Notes under the pieces: model-generated
What the model was told of the DNA's origin: nothing
Database searches by the model: none
Seen by the model: only the letters and a program-made list of their open reading frames with translations
Shown: positions 53,147 to 63,759 of the stretch, piece by piece
Numbering within the stretch: position 1 is the first letter of the stretch
Layout of the letters: every line of letters starts with the position of its first letter
NCBI RefSeq assembly: GCF_014196225.1
Contig: NZ_JACIDI010000006.1
Span: 81,841 to 145,840, forward strand
Length of the DNA stretch: 64,000 bases
Direction of reading: 5' to 3'
DNA from: Bacteroides pyogenes
Lineage (GTDB): Bacteria; Bacteroidota; Bacteroidia; Bacteroidales; Bacteroidaceae
Position numbers and translations under genes: made by a program

Positions 53147-54223
53147 TTAAAAGTGAAAGCCGAAGGCCACGCAACATGCCATTAATAATAAATTGACCAT
53201 CGAGATGGGAACCAGATATTTCCATTCCAGACTCAGAATCTGGTCGATTCGCAAACGGGGGAATGTCCATTTGATCCACATCAGCAGAAATACCACGAAG
53301 AAAGCCTTGGCGAAGAACCAGATGAAACCGGGAATGCAGTCCATCACACTGTTGAATCCATTGAGTCCGGATACGTGCAGCGGCATCCATCCGCCCAGAA
53401 AAACGGTGGTGGCAGCGGCGGCTACGATAAAAAGGTTCAGATATTCCGCCAGATAGAAGAACCCGAAATGCATGCCCGAGTATTCGGTGTGATATCCCGC
53501 CGTCAGCTCACTCTCCGCTTCGGGGAGGTCGAACGGTCCGCGATTGCATTCCGCGTTTCCGGCAATGAGGTATGTGATAAAAGCAATCACGGCAGGAATA
53601 TGCCCTTTGAAGATAAACCATCCGTCGGCCTGATTCTCTACGATTTGAGAAAACTGCATCGTTCCCATCAATACCACCATGGTCATGATGCTCATTCCGG
53701 CGGAAAGCTCGTAGCTGATGATTTGCGCGCCGCTTCGCATGGCGCCGATCAACGAGAATTTGTTGTTGCTTCCCCATCCGGCAAGCAGAATACCCACAAC
53801 GCCTATGCCGGAGGCTGCCAGCAGAAAGAATACCCCTACGTTGAAGTCGAGCACCTCGGCGCCTTTATTGAAAGGAATGCACGAGAAGGTAAGGAAAGAG
53901 GCGGCAATCACCATGAATGGAGCGAGGTTATAAAGAAAACGGTCGGCTTCTTTCGGTGTGAATATTTCTTTGGTCAGCATCTTCAACACGTCGCAAAGCA
54001 CTTGGATGGAGCCCCACTTCCCGACCCGGTTGGGCCCGATGCGGCATTGGAAGAACGCGCACACCTTTCGTTCCATATAAATCAATACGATGGCCAGTAT
54101 GGCATACAAGGCGATGATGCATAAGCCGATGAGCACGCATTCTATAAAAACAGCCGCTCCCTCAGGCATCAAAGAGAGCAATAAGCCATGTATCCGGCTT
54201 GTTATTATACTAAAATCGAACAT
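53147..54223 (-). CDS. nuoH: NADH-quinone oxidoreductase subunit H
   Basis: A 358-aa membrane subunit that forms part of the quinone chamber and joins the two arms. Conserved loops are visible: [18 protein letters not shown] and [17 protein letters not shown] with its acidic residues. About eight or nine hydrophobic segments. 20 bp before nuoI. Confidence 0.97.
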   Translation of the reverse strand: MFDFSIITSRIHGLLLSLMPEGAAVFIECVLIGLCIIALYAILAIVLIYMERKVCAFFQCRIGPNRVGKWGSIQVLCDVLKMLTKEIFTPKEADRFLYNLAPFMVIAASFLTFSCIPFNKGAEVLDFNVGVFFLLAASGIGVVGILLAGWGSNNKFSLIGAMRSGAQIISYELSAGMSIMTMVVLMGTMQFSQIVENQADGWFIFKGHIPAVIAFITYLIAGNAECNRGPFDLPEAESELTAGYHTEYSGMHFGFFYLAEYLNLFIVAAAATTVFLGGWMPLHVSGLNGFNSVMDCIPGFIWFFAKAFFVVFLLMWIKWTFPRLRIDQILSLEWKYLVPISMVNLLLMACCVAFGFHF

Positions 54224-54259
54224 CTTTTTGGTTGAATGATTAGAATTTGTTTTGTTGCA

Positions 54260-55852
54260 TTACCTGTCTATATCGGGAACTACATAATCCAGCGTTCCGC
54301 CAATGGCTATCAGGTCGGCGATTTTGGCTTCCCTGCAAATGGTATCGATGGCTGCCACCAGCGGCAATCCCGTAGAACGGTAATGAAGCCGGTAAGGCAT
54401 TTTATCCCCTTGGCTTTCGAGGAATACGCCGAACTCTCCGCGACTGCCTTCTACCGCAGCATAATAACTTCCTTCGGGAACGCGGATGACAGGTTTCGTC
54501 TTTTCCTGATAAGCGCCTTCCGGGATATTGTCTATCAACTGCTCGATGATGCGCATGCTTTCTTCTATTTCGTCCATGCGTACCATGTAGCGTGCCCACG
54601 AGTCGCCTTCGGAATAGACGATTTCTTTGAAGTCTACCTTGTCGTATACGCCGTAAGGCATCCGTTTGCGCACATCGCAGGCCCAGCCCGAAGCGCGTCC
54701 CGTGCCTCCGGTGCATCCGAAAGAGATGGCGTCTTCACGGCTTAATACGCCTACCCCTTTGAGGCGGGAACGGGCGATGATGTTTCCGGTGAATATTTCG
54801 TGATATTCGTGAATGATACTGCGCAAGTAAGGAATAAACTCCTTCACCCGTTTCACAAAGTTGGGATGGATGTCGGCCTGCACACCACCGATGGTGTTGT
54901 AGTTCATTATCAACCGTCCGCCGCATGTCTCTTCGAAAATGTCGAGAATCTTCTCGCGGTCGCGGAAACCATAGAAGAAGGCGGTCAGCGCACCCAAGTC
55001 CATTGCCAGACAGGAGTAGAAAAGCAGGTGCGAGTCGATGCGTTGCAGCTCGTCCATGATGGTGCGGATGTACTGTACACGGTCGCTTACCTCGATGCCC
55101 ATCGCTTTCTCGATACACATGCACAGTGCATGACGATTCTGGTGAGCGCCCAGATAGTCGAGGCGGTCGGTCAGAGCCAGCGTTTGCGGGTAAGTAAGAC
55201 TTTCGTTCATCTTCTCTATACCCCGATGGATGTAGCCGCAGTTGGCATCGATCTTGCGGATGGTTTCTCCTTCCAGCGATACGCGAAAGCGCATCACTCC
55301 ATGCGTGGCAGGGTGCTGGGGACCGATGTTGACCACGTATTCCTGCTCGCCGAAGAGTTTCGTCTCTATGTCTTTGATCGTTCCGTCGGGATTCAGTTCG
55401 ATTTCCTGAGTCGTGTCGAACGTCTCTTCGTTGTCCATACGAAGCGGATTTTCTTTTTCCGGGTCGTTGTCCTTACGCAGGGGATACCCCACCCAGTCGT
55501 TGCGCAGGTAGAGGCGACGCATGTCGGGATGGCCGATGAAAAGAATGCCGTAGAAGTCGAACACTTCCCGTTCGTAGAAATCGGCGATTTTCCAAATGTC
55601 GCTCACGGAAGGAAGCTCCGGCAGTTCGCGGTTGTCCGTTGCCGTTTTCAAAGCCATCCGCTCGCCGGTGGCTGTCGATTCCAGATGGTAAACCACGCCC
55701 AACCCACGGAGCTTCTCCGGATTGTCTTTCTCGTCCGCTACTCCCCAATCCATGCCGGTGAGACTTTCGAGGAAGTCCATCTGCCTCTCGTTTCGCAAGC
55801 GCAGCATCTCATCGTGCAGCGCCGCAGGGGATATATATGTAATTTCTTGCAT
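54260..55852 (-). CDS. nuoCD: NADH-quinone oxidoreductase fused subunits C and D
   Basis: A 530-aa fusion of NuoC (about residues 1-140: FLESLTGMDWG, FYEREVFDFYGILFIGHPDM) and NuoD (about 150-530: VNIGPQHPATHGVMRF, CGYIHRGIEKMNESLTY, ending LDYVVPDIDR). NuoD lines the quinone pocket. ATG 55852 was chosen (MQEITYISPAALHDEM); the longer frame upstream reads through nuoB in another frame. C-D fusion is usual in Bacteroidetes and some proteobacteria. Confidence 0.97.
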   Translation of the reverse strand: MQEITYISPAALHDEMLRLRNERQMDFLESLTGMDWGVADEKDNPEKLRGLGVVYHLESTATGERMALKTATDNRELPELPSVSDIWKIADFYEREVFDFYGILFIGHPDMRRLYLRNDWVGYPLRKDNDPEKENPLRMDNEETFDTTQEIELNPDGTIKDIETKLFGEQEYVVNIGPQHPATHGVMRFRVSLEGETIRKIDANCGYIHRGIEKMNESLTYPQTLALTDRLDYLGAHQNRHALCMCIEKAMGIEVSDRVQYIRTIMDELQRIDSHLLFYSCLAMDLGALTAFFYGFRDREKILDIFEETCGGRLIMNYNTIGGVQADIHPNFVKRVKEFIPYLRSIIHEYHEIFTGNIIARSRLKGVGVLSREDAISFGCTGGTGRASGWACDVRKRMPYGVYDKVDFKEIVYSEGDSWARYMVRMDEIEESMRIIEQLIDNIPEGAYQEKTKPVIRVPEGSYYAAVEGSRGEFGVFLESQGDKMPYRLHYRSTGLPLVAAIDTICREAKIADLIAIGGTLDYVVPDIDR

Positions 55853-55869
55853 GATTGTGACTGTTGTTT

Positions 55870-56457
55870 TTATTCTTCCGGTTTCTTTTCTTTTCTGTTC
55901 GTTCCGCCGAAGAACTTCTCTATCTTCACCTTGCGCTGCAACTGCATCATTCCGTAGTAAAACGCTTCGGGGCGCGGCGGACAGCCGGGAATGTAGACGT
56001 CTACGGGCAGAATCTTGTCTACTCCGTTCACTACGTGGTACGATTTCTTGAAGGGTCCTCCGCTGACGGCACATCCGCCTACGGCTATCACGTATTTCGG
56101 GTCGGGCATCTGATCGTACAGGCGTTTCAATACCGGAGCCATTTTGTTGGTGATTGTTCCGCAAACCATAATCATATCCGCCTGCCGCGGACTGGCACGG
56201 GCTACTTCGAACCCGAAGCGTGCCATGTCGTAACGGGCAGCTCCCAATGCCATGAATTCGATGCCGCAACAGCTTGTTGCGAACGTAAGCGGCCACAGCG
56301 AGTTGCTGCGTCCCCAGTTGACAAAGTCGTCGAGTACGCCGAGAGCGACATTGGCCCCTCCGGCGTTGAGTTCCTCGACGAGCTTCTCCAACGATTCGTT
56401 GTCGGTAAACTCTTCATACGGAATCGATTTGATTTTCGGTTTTTTGCTTACTTCCAT
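55870..56457 (-). CDS. nuoB: NADH-quinone oxidoreductase subunit B
   Basis: A 195-aa subunit holding the terminal cluster N2. Cluster ligands lie in [24 protein letters not shown] and [10 protein letters not shown]. The start at 56457 ([17 protein letters not shown]) overlaps nuoA by 10 bases, pointing to coupled translation; longer frames upstream lie within nuoA. The C-terminus is charged (KKPEE). Confidence 0.96.
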   Translation of the reverse strand: MEVSKKPKIKSIPYEEFTDNESLEKLVEELNAGGANVALGVLDDFVNWGRSNSLWPLTFATSCCGIEFMALGAARYDMARFGFEVARASPRQADMIMVCGTITNKMAPVLKRLYDQMPDPKYVIAVGGCAVSGGPFKKSYHVVNGVDKILPVDVYIPGCPPRPEAFYYGMMQLQRKVKIEKFFGGTNRKEKKPEE

Positions 56458-56798
56458 TCCAGCGCTCCTTTCCTCCAGGCATAAGCGAGGCCCAGAACCA
56501 GAATAACGAAAAAGAAAAGAATGCCCGCCAAGCCCTGAGGCCCTAAATCGCGCATCACTACCGCCCAAGGGAAGAGGAAGGCGGTTTCTACGTCGAACAT
56601 CAGAAACAGGATAGCAAACAGGTAGTATCCTACGCGGAATTGCATCCACGATTTGCCCCGCGTCGGTATGCCGCATTCGTAAGCCTCAAACTTCTGGGCA
56701 TTGTACGAGCGTGGAGAGATGGCGCGTGAAAGCGCTATGACAATCCCCACGAAAGCGATCGCTGTCAGTAAAACAACAACTAATAATGTAAAATTCAT
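56448..56798 (-). CDS. nuoA: NADH-quinone oxidoreductase subunit A
   Basis: A 116-aa membrane subunit with three helices; the conserved loop [13 protein letters not shown] follows the first helix, and [15 protein letters not shown] the second. First gene of the nuo operon. The operon has no nuoE, nuoF or nuoG: the following ten genes in order make an 11-subunit-type complex without the NADH-dehydrogenase module. Confidence 0.96.
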   Translation of the reverse strand: MNFTLLVVVLLTAIAFVGIVIALSRAISPRSYNAQKFEAYECGIPTRGKSWMQFRVGYYLFAILFLMFDVETAFLFPWAVVMRDLGPQGLAGILFFFVILVLGLAYAWRKGALEWK

Positions 56799-56917
56799 AA
56801 TCTCAACAGTTGTTTGGATGGTATATGATAGGAAATAGCCAATTCATTCTTCGCCTACCGGAGAAGAGACTGATTGACGGATAAAGTCGGGTGTAAAATA
56901 CAGACGATAAGTGTCGG

Positions 56918-57295
56918 CTAAACGACGATTTTCCTTAAACCATATATATAATGGTTGTTCGGATGGCGGAAATAAGGATGCGCATGCGGTATGTGCGAAG
57001 CTGCCGGAACGGTGAACGTGTCGTATCCCCGAAAACCGGATAGCAACAGCTCCGGGTTTTTGTCTGTAGAGTCATGCGCCATATCCGCATGGCTTATATC
57101 GCAAGCCTGAGTGGAGTAGAAATGATAAAGGTGTTGGAAAAGGTTATGAACGGCGTGCTCCTCAGATACGAAGCATTGCTCCTGACGGTAAACCGACGGC
57201 ACACCTTTGTCGCTTTTTCCCGTTGTTCTGTTGCCAACGGAATGAGTCAGCAAAGCGAGCGCCAGCAATAGCCCATATGTAAAACATTGTTTCAT
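56918..57295 (-). CDS. small exported protein, unknown function
   Basis: A 125-aa protein with an N-terminal signal-like segment (MKQCFTYGLLLALALLTHSV) and a His-rich C-terminal half (AASHIPHAHPYFRHPNNHY). It matches no named function. It lies 119 bp upstream of nuoA on the same strand, so it may share the nuo promoter or sit ahead of it. The His content suggests metal contact, but that is speculative. Confidence 0.55.
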   Translation of the reverse strand: MKQCFTYGLLLALALLTHSVGNRTTGKSDKGVPSVYRQEQCFVSEEHAVHNLFQHLYHFYSTQACDISHADMAHDSTDKNPELLLSGFRGYDTFTVPAASHIPHAHPYFRHPNNHYIYGLRKIVV

Positions 57296-57706
57296 CTTAC
57301 CTCTATCCCTTTAACGGACGCAAAGATAGAATTAATATCCATACCTTCTGCAATACGCAGGTTGCAAAAAAGGTTTTTTAGCACTCAAATTGATTTAAGT
57401 CAATTCCCGGAGGCGAGCATCGGGCGTTGTCCGGTTGCAGGTGCTTTCGGAAAGACTCTTTGTGAGGCATGTGGGCATCGCTGCGCCAAAGTATTTTACC
57501 TGTTTTTGTGCCCGAATGTTTGCATATCATATAAAATATCCATACATTTGCCGAAAACCTTGAGCCTTTGAGCATTGTGCGGCTCATGCGGCATTTGCCG
57601 CAAAACGCCCGCTCGTAACGCATAACTTAGAGATACCTATGACGACATATCCGATACATTTGGCTTTCACTTCTTTTAACCGTCAACCTTTGGCGGTTCC
57701 GGATAT
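57296..57706. other. spacer between the nuo side and the fimbrillin gene
   Basis: About 410 bp with no supported gene. It contains a small palindrome TGCGGCA-TT-TGCCGCA at 57587-57602 and must hold divergent promoters. A near -7 box GATATTTG lies at about 57702-57709, just before the (AC)n tract. Confidence 0.4.
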
Positions 57707-57912
<206 letters not shown>

Positions 57913-57916
<4 letters not shown>

Positions 57917-60264
57917 AACAGTATTTCATTGCAATCTGTATCGTGCTGCTGGCCATGTCTTGCAGCGACGACTCGGGCAAGGGTTCTCTCCCTACGCCAC
58001 TTGATCCGCCCGCTGAGGCGACTCTCACGCTGATGATTCCCGGCTTCCGCTCCGCCTCCGAAACGCGGGCGGGCGTGCATGAGGAGCAGATAAGCGAAAT
58101 CGACGTGCTGCTGTTCCGCAACGTATCCGGCACGGAGCGTGTTGCCGCCATGCTCACGGTTCCGGCTACTTCGCTTCACGGCACGGGTACTCCGGGCGAG
58201 GCGAGGCTCACGACGAGCATCCCTGCGGGAGAATACTCTCGCCTGGCACTGGTGGTGAATGCCCATACGGAACTGACTGCCGCGGGCATCACCGCCGGTA
58301 CTTCCGGCTCTTCCTACACCGACCTGCGGAATGTGCAGACCTCCGGGCGTTACGGCAACCTCGGGTTCGGACCTGACAAGACCATCGCCATGTACGGCGA
58401 GTACGCTCCCATGGGCGGCATCCAGATCGAGGCGGGCGTACCGAAAGTCTTCCCCGGCACGGTCGGGCTTATCCGCTCGATGGCGCGGGTGGACTTCGTG
58501 AATCAGGAGACCTCGCCGGACTTTGTGATTAATGCGGTATTCTTCAACAACGTGGCTGAGAACGGTGCGGTGTATGTATCCCCGACGGCTTACGGTGTCG
58601 ATTTGGATGCAGGTAGCGGCGGCAGCGGCTACCTTTCACCCACATTGCCTACTTCGGGGCTGACTCCGGCTTCCGGCAGCGATGGCTCTAACGGCTTATT
58701 TATCGAATGGGGTCATCAGGCGCACACTTACTACCTGTACGAACAGCCCGCCTCAGGCCCTTCCGCCCTCAGCTATCTGGGCATCACCCGCCCGCGCATC
58801 GTGCTCAGGGGTAATTACAAAGGGCAGAACACGTGGTATCCCATCGACTTCACTTGGGACGGGGTGAAGGGTGGCGGTACGGTTCCCTACTTTACCAAGG
58901 GCACGCCCATGCCCATCCTGCGCAACCATCGCTACGTATTCACCATCAAGGAGGTGAAGGGGCCGGGCTACTCAACGTGGGAGGAAGCTTTCACGGCTCC
59001 CGAGATACTGACCAACCAGAGTTCGCCCCTCACCATCGAGACGCACGTGATAGACGAGGCGTACACCGACGTAACGTTCAACGAACAAGGCTTCCTTGCC
59101 GTGTCGCGCACGGCGATGACGCTCAAAGGAGCTCACACCACTGCGAGCACGGACAACAAGGTGGAGGTGCTGACCAACGTCGCGGGTGGATTCCGTGTGT
59201 GGTCGTTCGACAACAATGGCACGGAAGTGCCTGCGGGAGGCTGGCTACGCTCGAGCACGGCCGGTGGCGCAGCGAATGCGAATACCACCGTGCAGGCGAT
59301 TACCAACGGTAAGGGCTTCAAGAACGGGTATCTCGAAGTGCGTGCCGGGCGGCTGTACACGAAAGTGAATGTGGAGCAGCTCGTCACTCCTTTGGAACTC
59401 GTGGCGGAGTATAATCTTGCGGGCGGTTTCCTGTACGGTTCTTCTTTCACTTCTTCCAATCCTGCGGGTGCTTCTCCCACCTCTGCCCAGACCGACCTGC
59501 AGCTCCGTTGGGCGACGAATCATAACAATGACCAGAGCGGTTATTACAATTGGTACGTGCTCAAGGGGATAACCGAAAGCACATACAACCCGGCAGGCAA
59601 GAACCTCTTTAGCGACAGTTTCTTCAGTGCGGGTAATCCCGGACATGGTTATCATTTGCCTTCCCTCCACGAACTGACGGGTGTTTTCTCTTACCAATCT
59701 AATGCTGCCTACGCTACTTCTACCGGTGGCATACAATCCGCCAACGAGGCTTGCGAGTTCGGTGGTATCAAGAAGACTTTCACCAATGATTATTATTCTA
59801 CCGGTAACGGCGTTTGTTATGCTCTCCGCTTCAAAAAGGCTACCGGTAATCCTAATGACGGTTCTCCCTTGTCGGAATTCTCCAAAGCTATCGATGACCA
59901 TATGTGTTGTGCTTACCGTTACACCCGAATCGCTCCATTAGCACTGAAAGTCGACTGCATTTACTTGGGCGAGGCCGGGGCTTCTTTGAGGCCTCAGGAT
60001 ATCGGCAATGATGCTTGGTGGAATGCTCGTGTTTCCGAGATTGTCACCCGTATCTTCCCTGCCGCCGGGCATATTGAAAGAGCGATACCGTGCAGTCGGG
60101 ATAGAAGACTCCACGGCAAAAATATCTTCGGTCAATTCTGGTCGGGCACGGAGTTCAACAGTTCTCATGCTCGGGCCGCGTACTTCTACTCGGGGTGGGC
60201 TAACACATACGTCCAAGTCTCCAAGCACGCCGGGTTTTCGGTGCGCCTGTTCGCTAATGAATAA
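57913..60264 (+). CDS. fimbrillin-family lipoprotein with FISUMP domain
   Basis: A 783-aa surface lipoprotein. The lipobox gives Cys17 (LLAMSC). Residues about 30-360 resemble FimA/Mfa-type fimbrillins (LTLMIPGFRSASETRAG, SEIDVLLFRNVSGTERV, SIPAGEYSRLALVVNAHTEL, MARVDFVNQET). A BACON-like or Ig-like segment follows (about 390-480; VSRTAMTLKGAHTTASTDNK). The C-terminal 250 residues read as a Fibrobacter major paralogous domain (GHGYHLPSLHEL, QFWSGTEFNSSHARAAYF, FSVRLFANE). Such proteins can be pilus tip or adhesin components. The usual FimB/usher neighbours are absent here. Possibly phase-variable through the (AC)n tract upstream. Confidence 0.85.
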
Positions 60265-60615
60265 TCAAAGACGGCGCTTTACTTGTGCGGATGATTTGCT
60301 TGAGAATGCAGAGATAATGGAAAGCTCGTCTACGCGGAGCAGGAGCTTGGAGTGAAGGAGAAGAGGCACATGAAACACCCGCAAGGGTACGAAAGGAACA
60401 TCGTTGCCCAGTGCCGAAGGGGGTTGGCACGGGAGCGACGGATGGGGAGGGAAGGCTGCCGTAAGGGAATCCGGCAGTAGTGGGAGGGACTGAGGGAGAA
60501 GGCACACGCCGCACGACACATCCGGCAACATGCCACAAACGATACAAGTATTTTCTCCGGCGGGCGGCGCAGGCTGCCGCCGCCGGTTTTTGTTTAACCT
60601 TTAATTTTTACAAGA
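60265..60615. other. spacer downstream of the fimbrillin gene
   Basis: About 350 bp without a convincing gene; GGGAGG/GAAGGAGAA purine blocks recur irregularly. A short GC-rich inverted pair, GGCGGC and GCCGCC, at about 60562-60586 lies 30 bp before the next gene. Confidence 0.35.
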
Positions 60616-61443
60616 ATGGCAAAAGAAACAATCAAGTATGTACTCAACGGTCAGCTAACGGACAACATGGTGACGCGGGACGTGAAAGACGATAAGATTC
60701 TCACGCTCGTGGCCGCCGGCACGGCGGACAAGCAACGGGTAATATCGGAAATCATGGAGATGAACCCGGGACTGGAACGCGAGGTGGTAGAGGCGGTGGT
60801 GAATCTGGAGCAACGGGTGGTGACGAAGCTGGTGCTGAACGGGTTTAGCGTGAACATGGGGCTTTACCGGGCGGTGGCTCAATTCAAGGGCGTGGTGGAA
60901 AACCGCGCGTGGAACCCGCAGAAGAACGAGGTGTACGTTCTCTTCACGCAAGGGGCTGCGCTGCGCGAGGCGATGCGCCGCACGTCGGTGAACATCATCG
61001 GCGAGAAGGGTTCGGCCATGTTCATCGCCGGCGGAATGGGTGCTGCCACGCGCGCAGGAGCCGAAGCGCACGAGTTCCGGGCGAAGGCGGGACGAAACTT
61101 CACGCTCACGGGTTCGAAGCTCAAGGTGGCGGGCGACCATCCTGAGGTAGGCATCACACTCACCTCGTCGAAGGGGAAGGTGACGAAGATTACGCCCGAC
61201 ATGTGGGCGGTGAACGACCCTTCGAAGCTTATATTCCTCATTCCTTCCGGACTGTCCGACGGAGAATATACGCTGACGGTGACCACGCAATATGTTAATT
61301 CAGGTCGAGTGGGACGGTTGTTGAAGACGCCCCGCAGCGTGAAGCAGACGATTTACTTAGGCGAGGCGCCGGAGCATTCTCCGGGTGGAAGTCCGGGCGG
61401 CGGTTCGGGGGAACACGGCGAGGCGCCCGACCCGGCAGGTTGA
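60616..61443 (+). CDS. HU-like DNA-binding protein with DUF4469
   Basis: A 275-aa protein of the Bvu_2165-like type: an N-terminal IHF/HU-like domain (about 1-120; IKYVLNGQLTDNMVTRDVKD, VVNLEQRVVTKLVLNGFSV) followed by a DUF4469 Ig-like domain (about 150-235; GRNFTLTGSKLKVAGDHPEV, IFLIPSGLSDGEYTLTV) and a glycine/proline-rich tail (EHSPGGSPGGGSGEHGEAP). Role in the cell unknown; these are often encoded beside secreted or capsule genes in Bacteroides. The tail directly borders a 101-bp tandem array, so tail length may vary. Confidence 0.8.
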   Translation: MAKETIKYVLNGQLTDNMVTRDVKDDKILTLVAAGTADKQRVISEIMEMNPGLEREVVEAVVNLEQRVVTKLVLNGFSVNMGLYRAVAQFKGVVENRAWNPQKNEVYVLFTQGAALREAMRRTSVNIIGEKGSAMFIAGGMGAATRAGAEAHEFRAKAGRNFTLTGSKLKVAGDHPEVGITLTSSKGKVTKITPDMWAVNDPSKLIFLIPSGLSDGEYTLTVTTQYVNSGRVGRLLKTPRSVKQTIYLGEAPEHSPGGSPGGGSGEHGEAPDPAG

Positions 61444-61460
61444 ACTCCCGGCGGCGGGGG

Positions 61461-61860
61461 AAGAATCCGGCGACGGGTTTTCGGAATCCGGCAGCAGGCT
61501 TTTGGAAGTTGGCAGGGCGGACGGAAAGCGGAGCAGCAGGTTGAACGCCTGGCGGCAGAGGAAGAATCCGGCGACGGGTTTTCGGAATCCGGCAGCAGGC
61601 TTTTGGAAGTTGGCAGGGCGGACGGAAAGCGGAGCAGCAGGTTGAACGCCTGGCGGCAGAGGAAGAATCCGGCGACGGGTTTTCGGAATCCGGCAGCAGG
61701 CTTTTGGAAGTTGGCAGGGCGGACGGAAAGCGGAGCAGCAGGTTGAACGCCCGGCGGCAGAGGAAGAATCCGGTGACGGGTTTTCGGAATCCGGCAGCAG
61801 GCTTTTGGAAGTTGGCAGGTCGGACGGAAAGCGGAGCAGCAGGGAAGAGGTGGGTGACGG
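61461..61860. repeat. four tandem copies of a 101-bp unit
   Basis: AAGAATCCGGCGACGGGTTT recurs at 61461, 61562, 61663 and 61764 (period 101), each copy also containing GGCAGCAGGCTTTTGGAAG and GGCGGACGGAAAGCGGAGC. Copies are nearly identical. The period is not a multiple of three, so the open frames seen across it are accidental. It lies in the 849-bp spacer between the convergent HU/DUF4469 and trkH genes. Confidence 0.9.
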
Positions 61861-62007
61861 AAGTCTTCCCCCAGCCCGTTCCGCAGACAGGGCACGCAAA
61901 AGTGCGTGCCCTGTCTGCGTTTTTCTTGTCGGACGGCGAAGCAACAAGATTGCCGGGGAGGGGAGAACAGTTGGGCTGCTTCGCACTGCCTAATTAAGGT
62001 TACCGAT

Positions 62008-62283
62008 GCATCAACACTGCACGCCCGTCCGCAGCAACGTTGCACGCCCATCCAAAGCAGTGCTGTACGCCCGTCCGCATCAACACTGCACGCCCGTCCG
62101 CAGCAACACTGTACGCCCGTCCGCAGCAACACTGCACGCCCATCCGCAGCAACGTTGCACGCTCATCCGCATCAACGTTGCACGCTCATCCACATCAACG
62201 CTGTACGCCCATCCGCATCAACGTTGCACGCTCATCCGCATCAACACTGCACGCCCATCCACAGCAAAGCTGCACGTATCGGC
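62008..62283. repeat. twelve tandem copies of a 23-bp unit
   Basis: From 62008 the unit GC(A/T)TCAACACTGCACGCCC(G/A)TCC and close variants (CAGCAAC, GTTGCACGCTC, CTGTACGCC) repeats twelve times up to 62283, ten bases before the trkH stop. Variants alternate irregularly. No spacer-like unique sequence separates the copies. Confidence 0.9.
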
Positions 62284-62292
62284 AAAGAAGTT

Positions 62293-63744
62293 TTAGTTTT
62301 TCTTCCAGAAATCGGCGTCGAACAGCAGCAGTACGGTGAACAACTCCAGACGCCCGAGGAGCATGAGGAACGAGTGCAGCCATTTTGCCGCGTCGGGCAA
62401 GGCGCTCCATGTATAAGCCGGTCCGCATTGACCGAGGCCGGGCCCCATGTTTCCGATGCTCGAAACCACCGTTCCCACAGACTCCATGAATCCTACCCCC
62501 AGCCCCATCATGACAAGAATGCTGATGATGGCAATGACCGCATAAAGAAAGGTGAACGCCAAAACGGTGGACTGAACGCCGGATGCGATGACGTGTTTGT
62601 TGATGCGCACGGGCAACACGGCGTTGGGATGCAGAATATGCTTGAACTCGTTCTTAGCTATTTTAAAGAGAATCACCATCCGGATACATTTTATCCCTCC
62701 CGTAGTGCTTCCCGCACAAGCGCCCATAATCATCACGATGACAAGGCATCCCCAGAGGACGGAGGGCCACAACATATAGTCGGCCGTAGCAAATCCGGTG
62801 GACGTGTGCAGGGAGATGACTTGAAACAAGGACTTGCGAAAGGCCTCTTCACCCTCCATCGGAGTGGTGCGGTAGAGCCAGAAAGCGATGAAGAGCGTGA
62901 AGAAAGCGACGGATAGGAAATAGAACTTCAGCTCTGCGTCGTGCATGAACTTCTTTATTTTTCCGTTGAAAAGCATGAGCAACAGGGTGAAATTCACCCC
63001 CGAGAAGAACATGAAAACCGATATCACGTAGTCGATGTAGGGCGACCGGTAGTACTCGATGCTGGCCTGTTTGGTGGAGAATCCGCCCGTGCTGGTGGTG
63101 GTAAAGGCATGGCAGATGCTGTCGAACGTGCCCATTCCGCCCATCATGAGCAGTATGATGAGCGTGCCCGTCATTCCGGCGTAAATGCTCCATATCCACT
63201 TGGCGGTGACGCCGATGCGGGGATGAACCTTATCGTGCGTGGGCCCGCTCGCTTCTGCGGCGAACACCTGTATGCTTCCGGCGCCGAAGATAGGCAGTAC
63301 GGCGATGGTGAAGAAGACGATTCCCAATCCTCCTATCCACTGTGTGGTGGCGCGCCAGAAGAGTATCCCGTGGGGCATCGACTCGATGTTGTCCATGATG
63401 GTGGCGCCTGTGCTGCTGAAGCCCGACATCGTTTCGAAGAACGCGTCGGTAATGTCGGGGATGTATCCTCCTATGCAGTAAGGCAGCATTCCGAACAGGG
63501 AGAAGGCAATCCACGAGAAGCTGACGATGACGTAGCCGTCGCGGCGGTTGAGCGACTTCTCCGCCCCCCGCCCGAGAAGAAGCATTGCGATGCCCACGCA
63601 GAAGGTTATGGCAGATGAAAGCAGAAAGCTCTGCAAGTCGTTTTCTGCGTAGAAAAGCGATACCCCGCCGCAGCAGATAAGCATGCCTGTTTCTATCAGA
63701 AGCAGGCAGCCGAGTATCCTGAATATCATTTTCGAGTTGATCAT
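62293..63744 (-). CDS. trkH: Trk-type potassium uptake channel subunit TrkH
   Basis: A 483-aa membrane subunit of the Trk/Ktr potassium uptake system. Four pore loops of the superfamily are visible in order (SGFSSTGATI, TTSTGGFSTKQAS, HTSTGFATADYM and the last SSIGNMGPGLG) with their filter glycines. It is preceded by trkA on the same strand (15-bp gap), its cytoplasmic NAD-binding regulator. Full length for TrkH. Confidence 0.95.
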   Translation of the reverse strand: MINSKMIFRILGCLLLIETGMLICCGGVSLFYAENDLQSFLLSSAITFCVGIAMLLLGRGAEKSLNRRDGYVIVSFSWIAFSLFGMLPYCIGGYIPDITDAFFETMSGFSSTGATIMDNIESMPHGILFWRATTQWIGGLGIVFFTIAVLPIFGAGSIQVFAAEASGPTHDKVHPRIGVTAKWIWSIYAGMTGTLIILLMMGGMGTFDSICHAFTTTSTGGFSTKQASIEYYRSPYIDYVISVFMFFSGVNFTLLLMLFNGKIKKFMHDAELKFYFLSVAFFTLFIAFWLYRTTPMEGEEAFRKSLFQVISLHTSTGFATADYMLWPSVLWGCLVIVMIMGACAGSTTGGIKCIRMVILFKIAKNEFKHILHPNAVLPVRINKHVIASGVQSTVLAFTFLYAVIAIISILVMMGLGVGFMESVGTVVSSIGNMGPGLGQCGPAYTWSALPDAAKWLHSFLMLLGRLELFTVLLLFDADFWKKN

Positions 63745-63759
63745 CGGTGTATGGAGCGG

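Noticed and set aside
61353..62132. 259-aa minus-strand frame over the 101-bp and 23-bp arrays
   Set aside because: The 101-bp period shifts frame every copy, so the frame is accidental.
62008..62283. 23-bp array as a CRISPR locus
   Set aside because: Units are contiguous with no unique spacers between them, and no cas genes are near.
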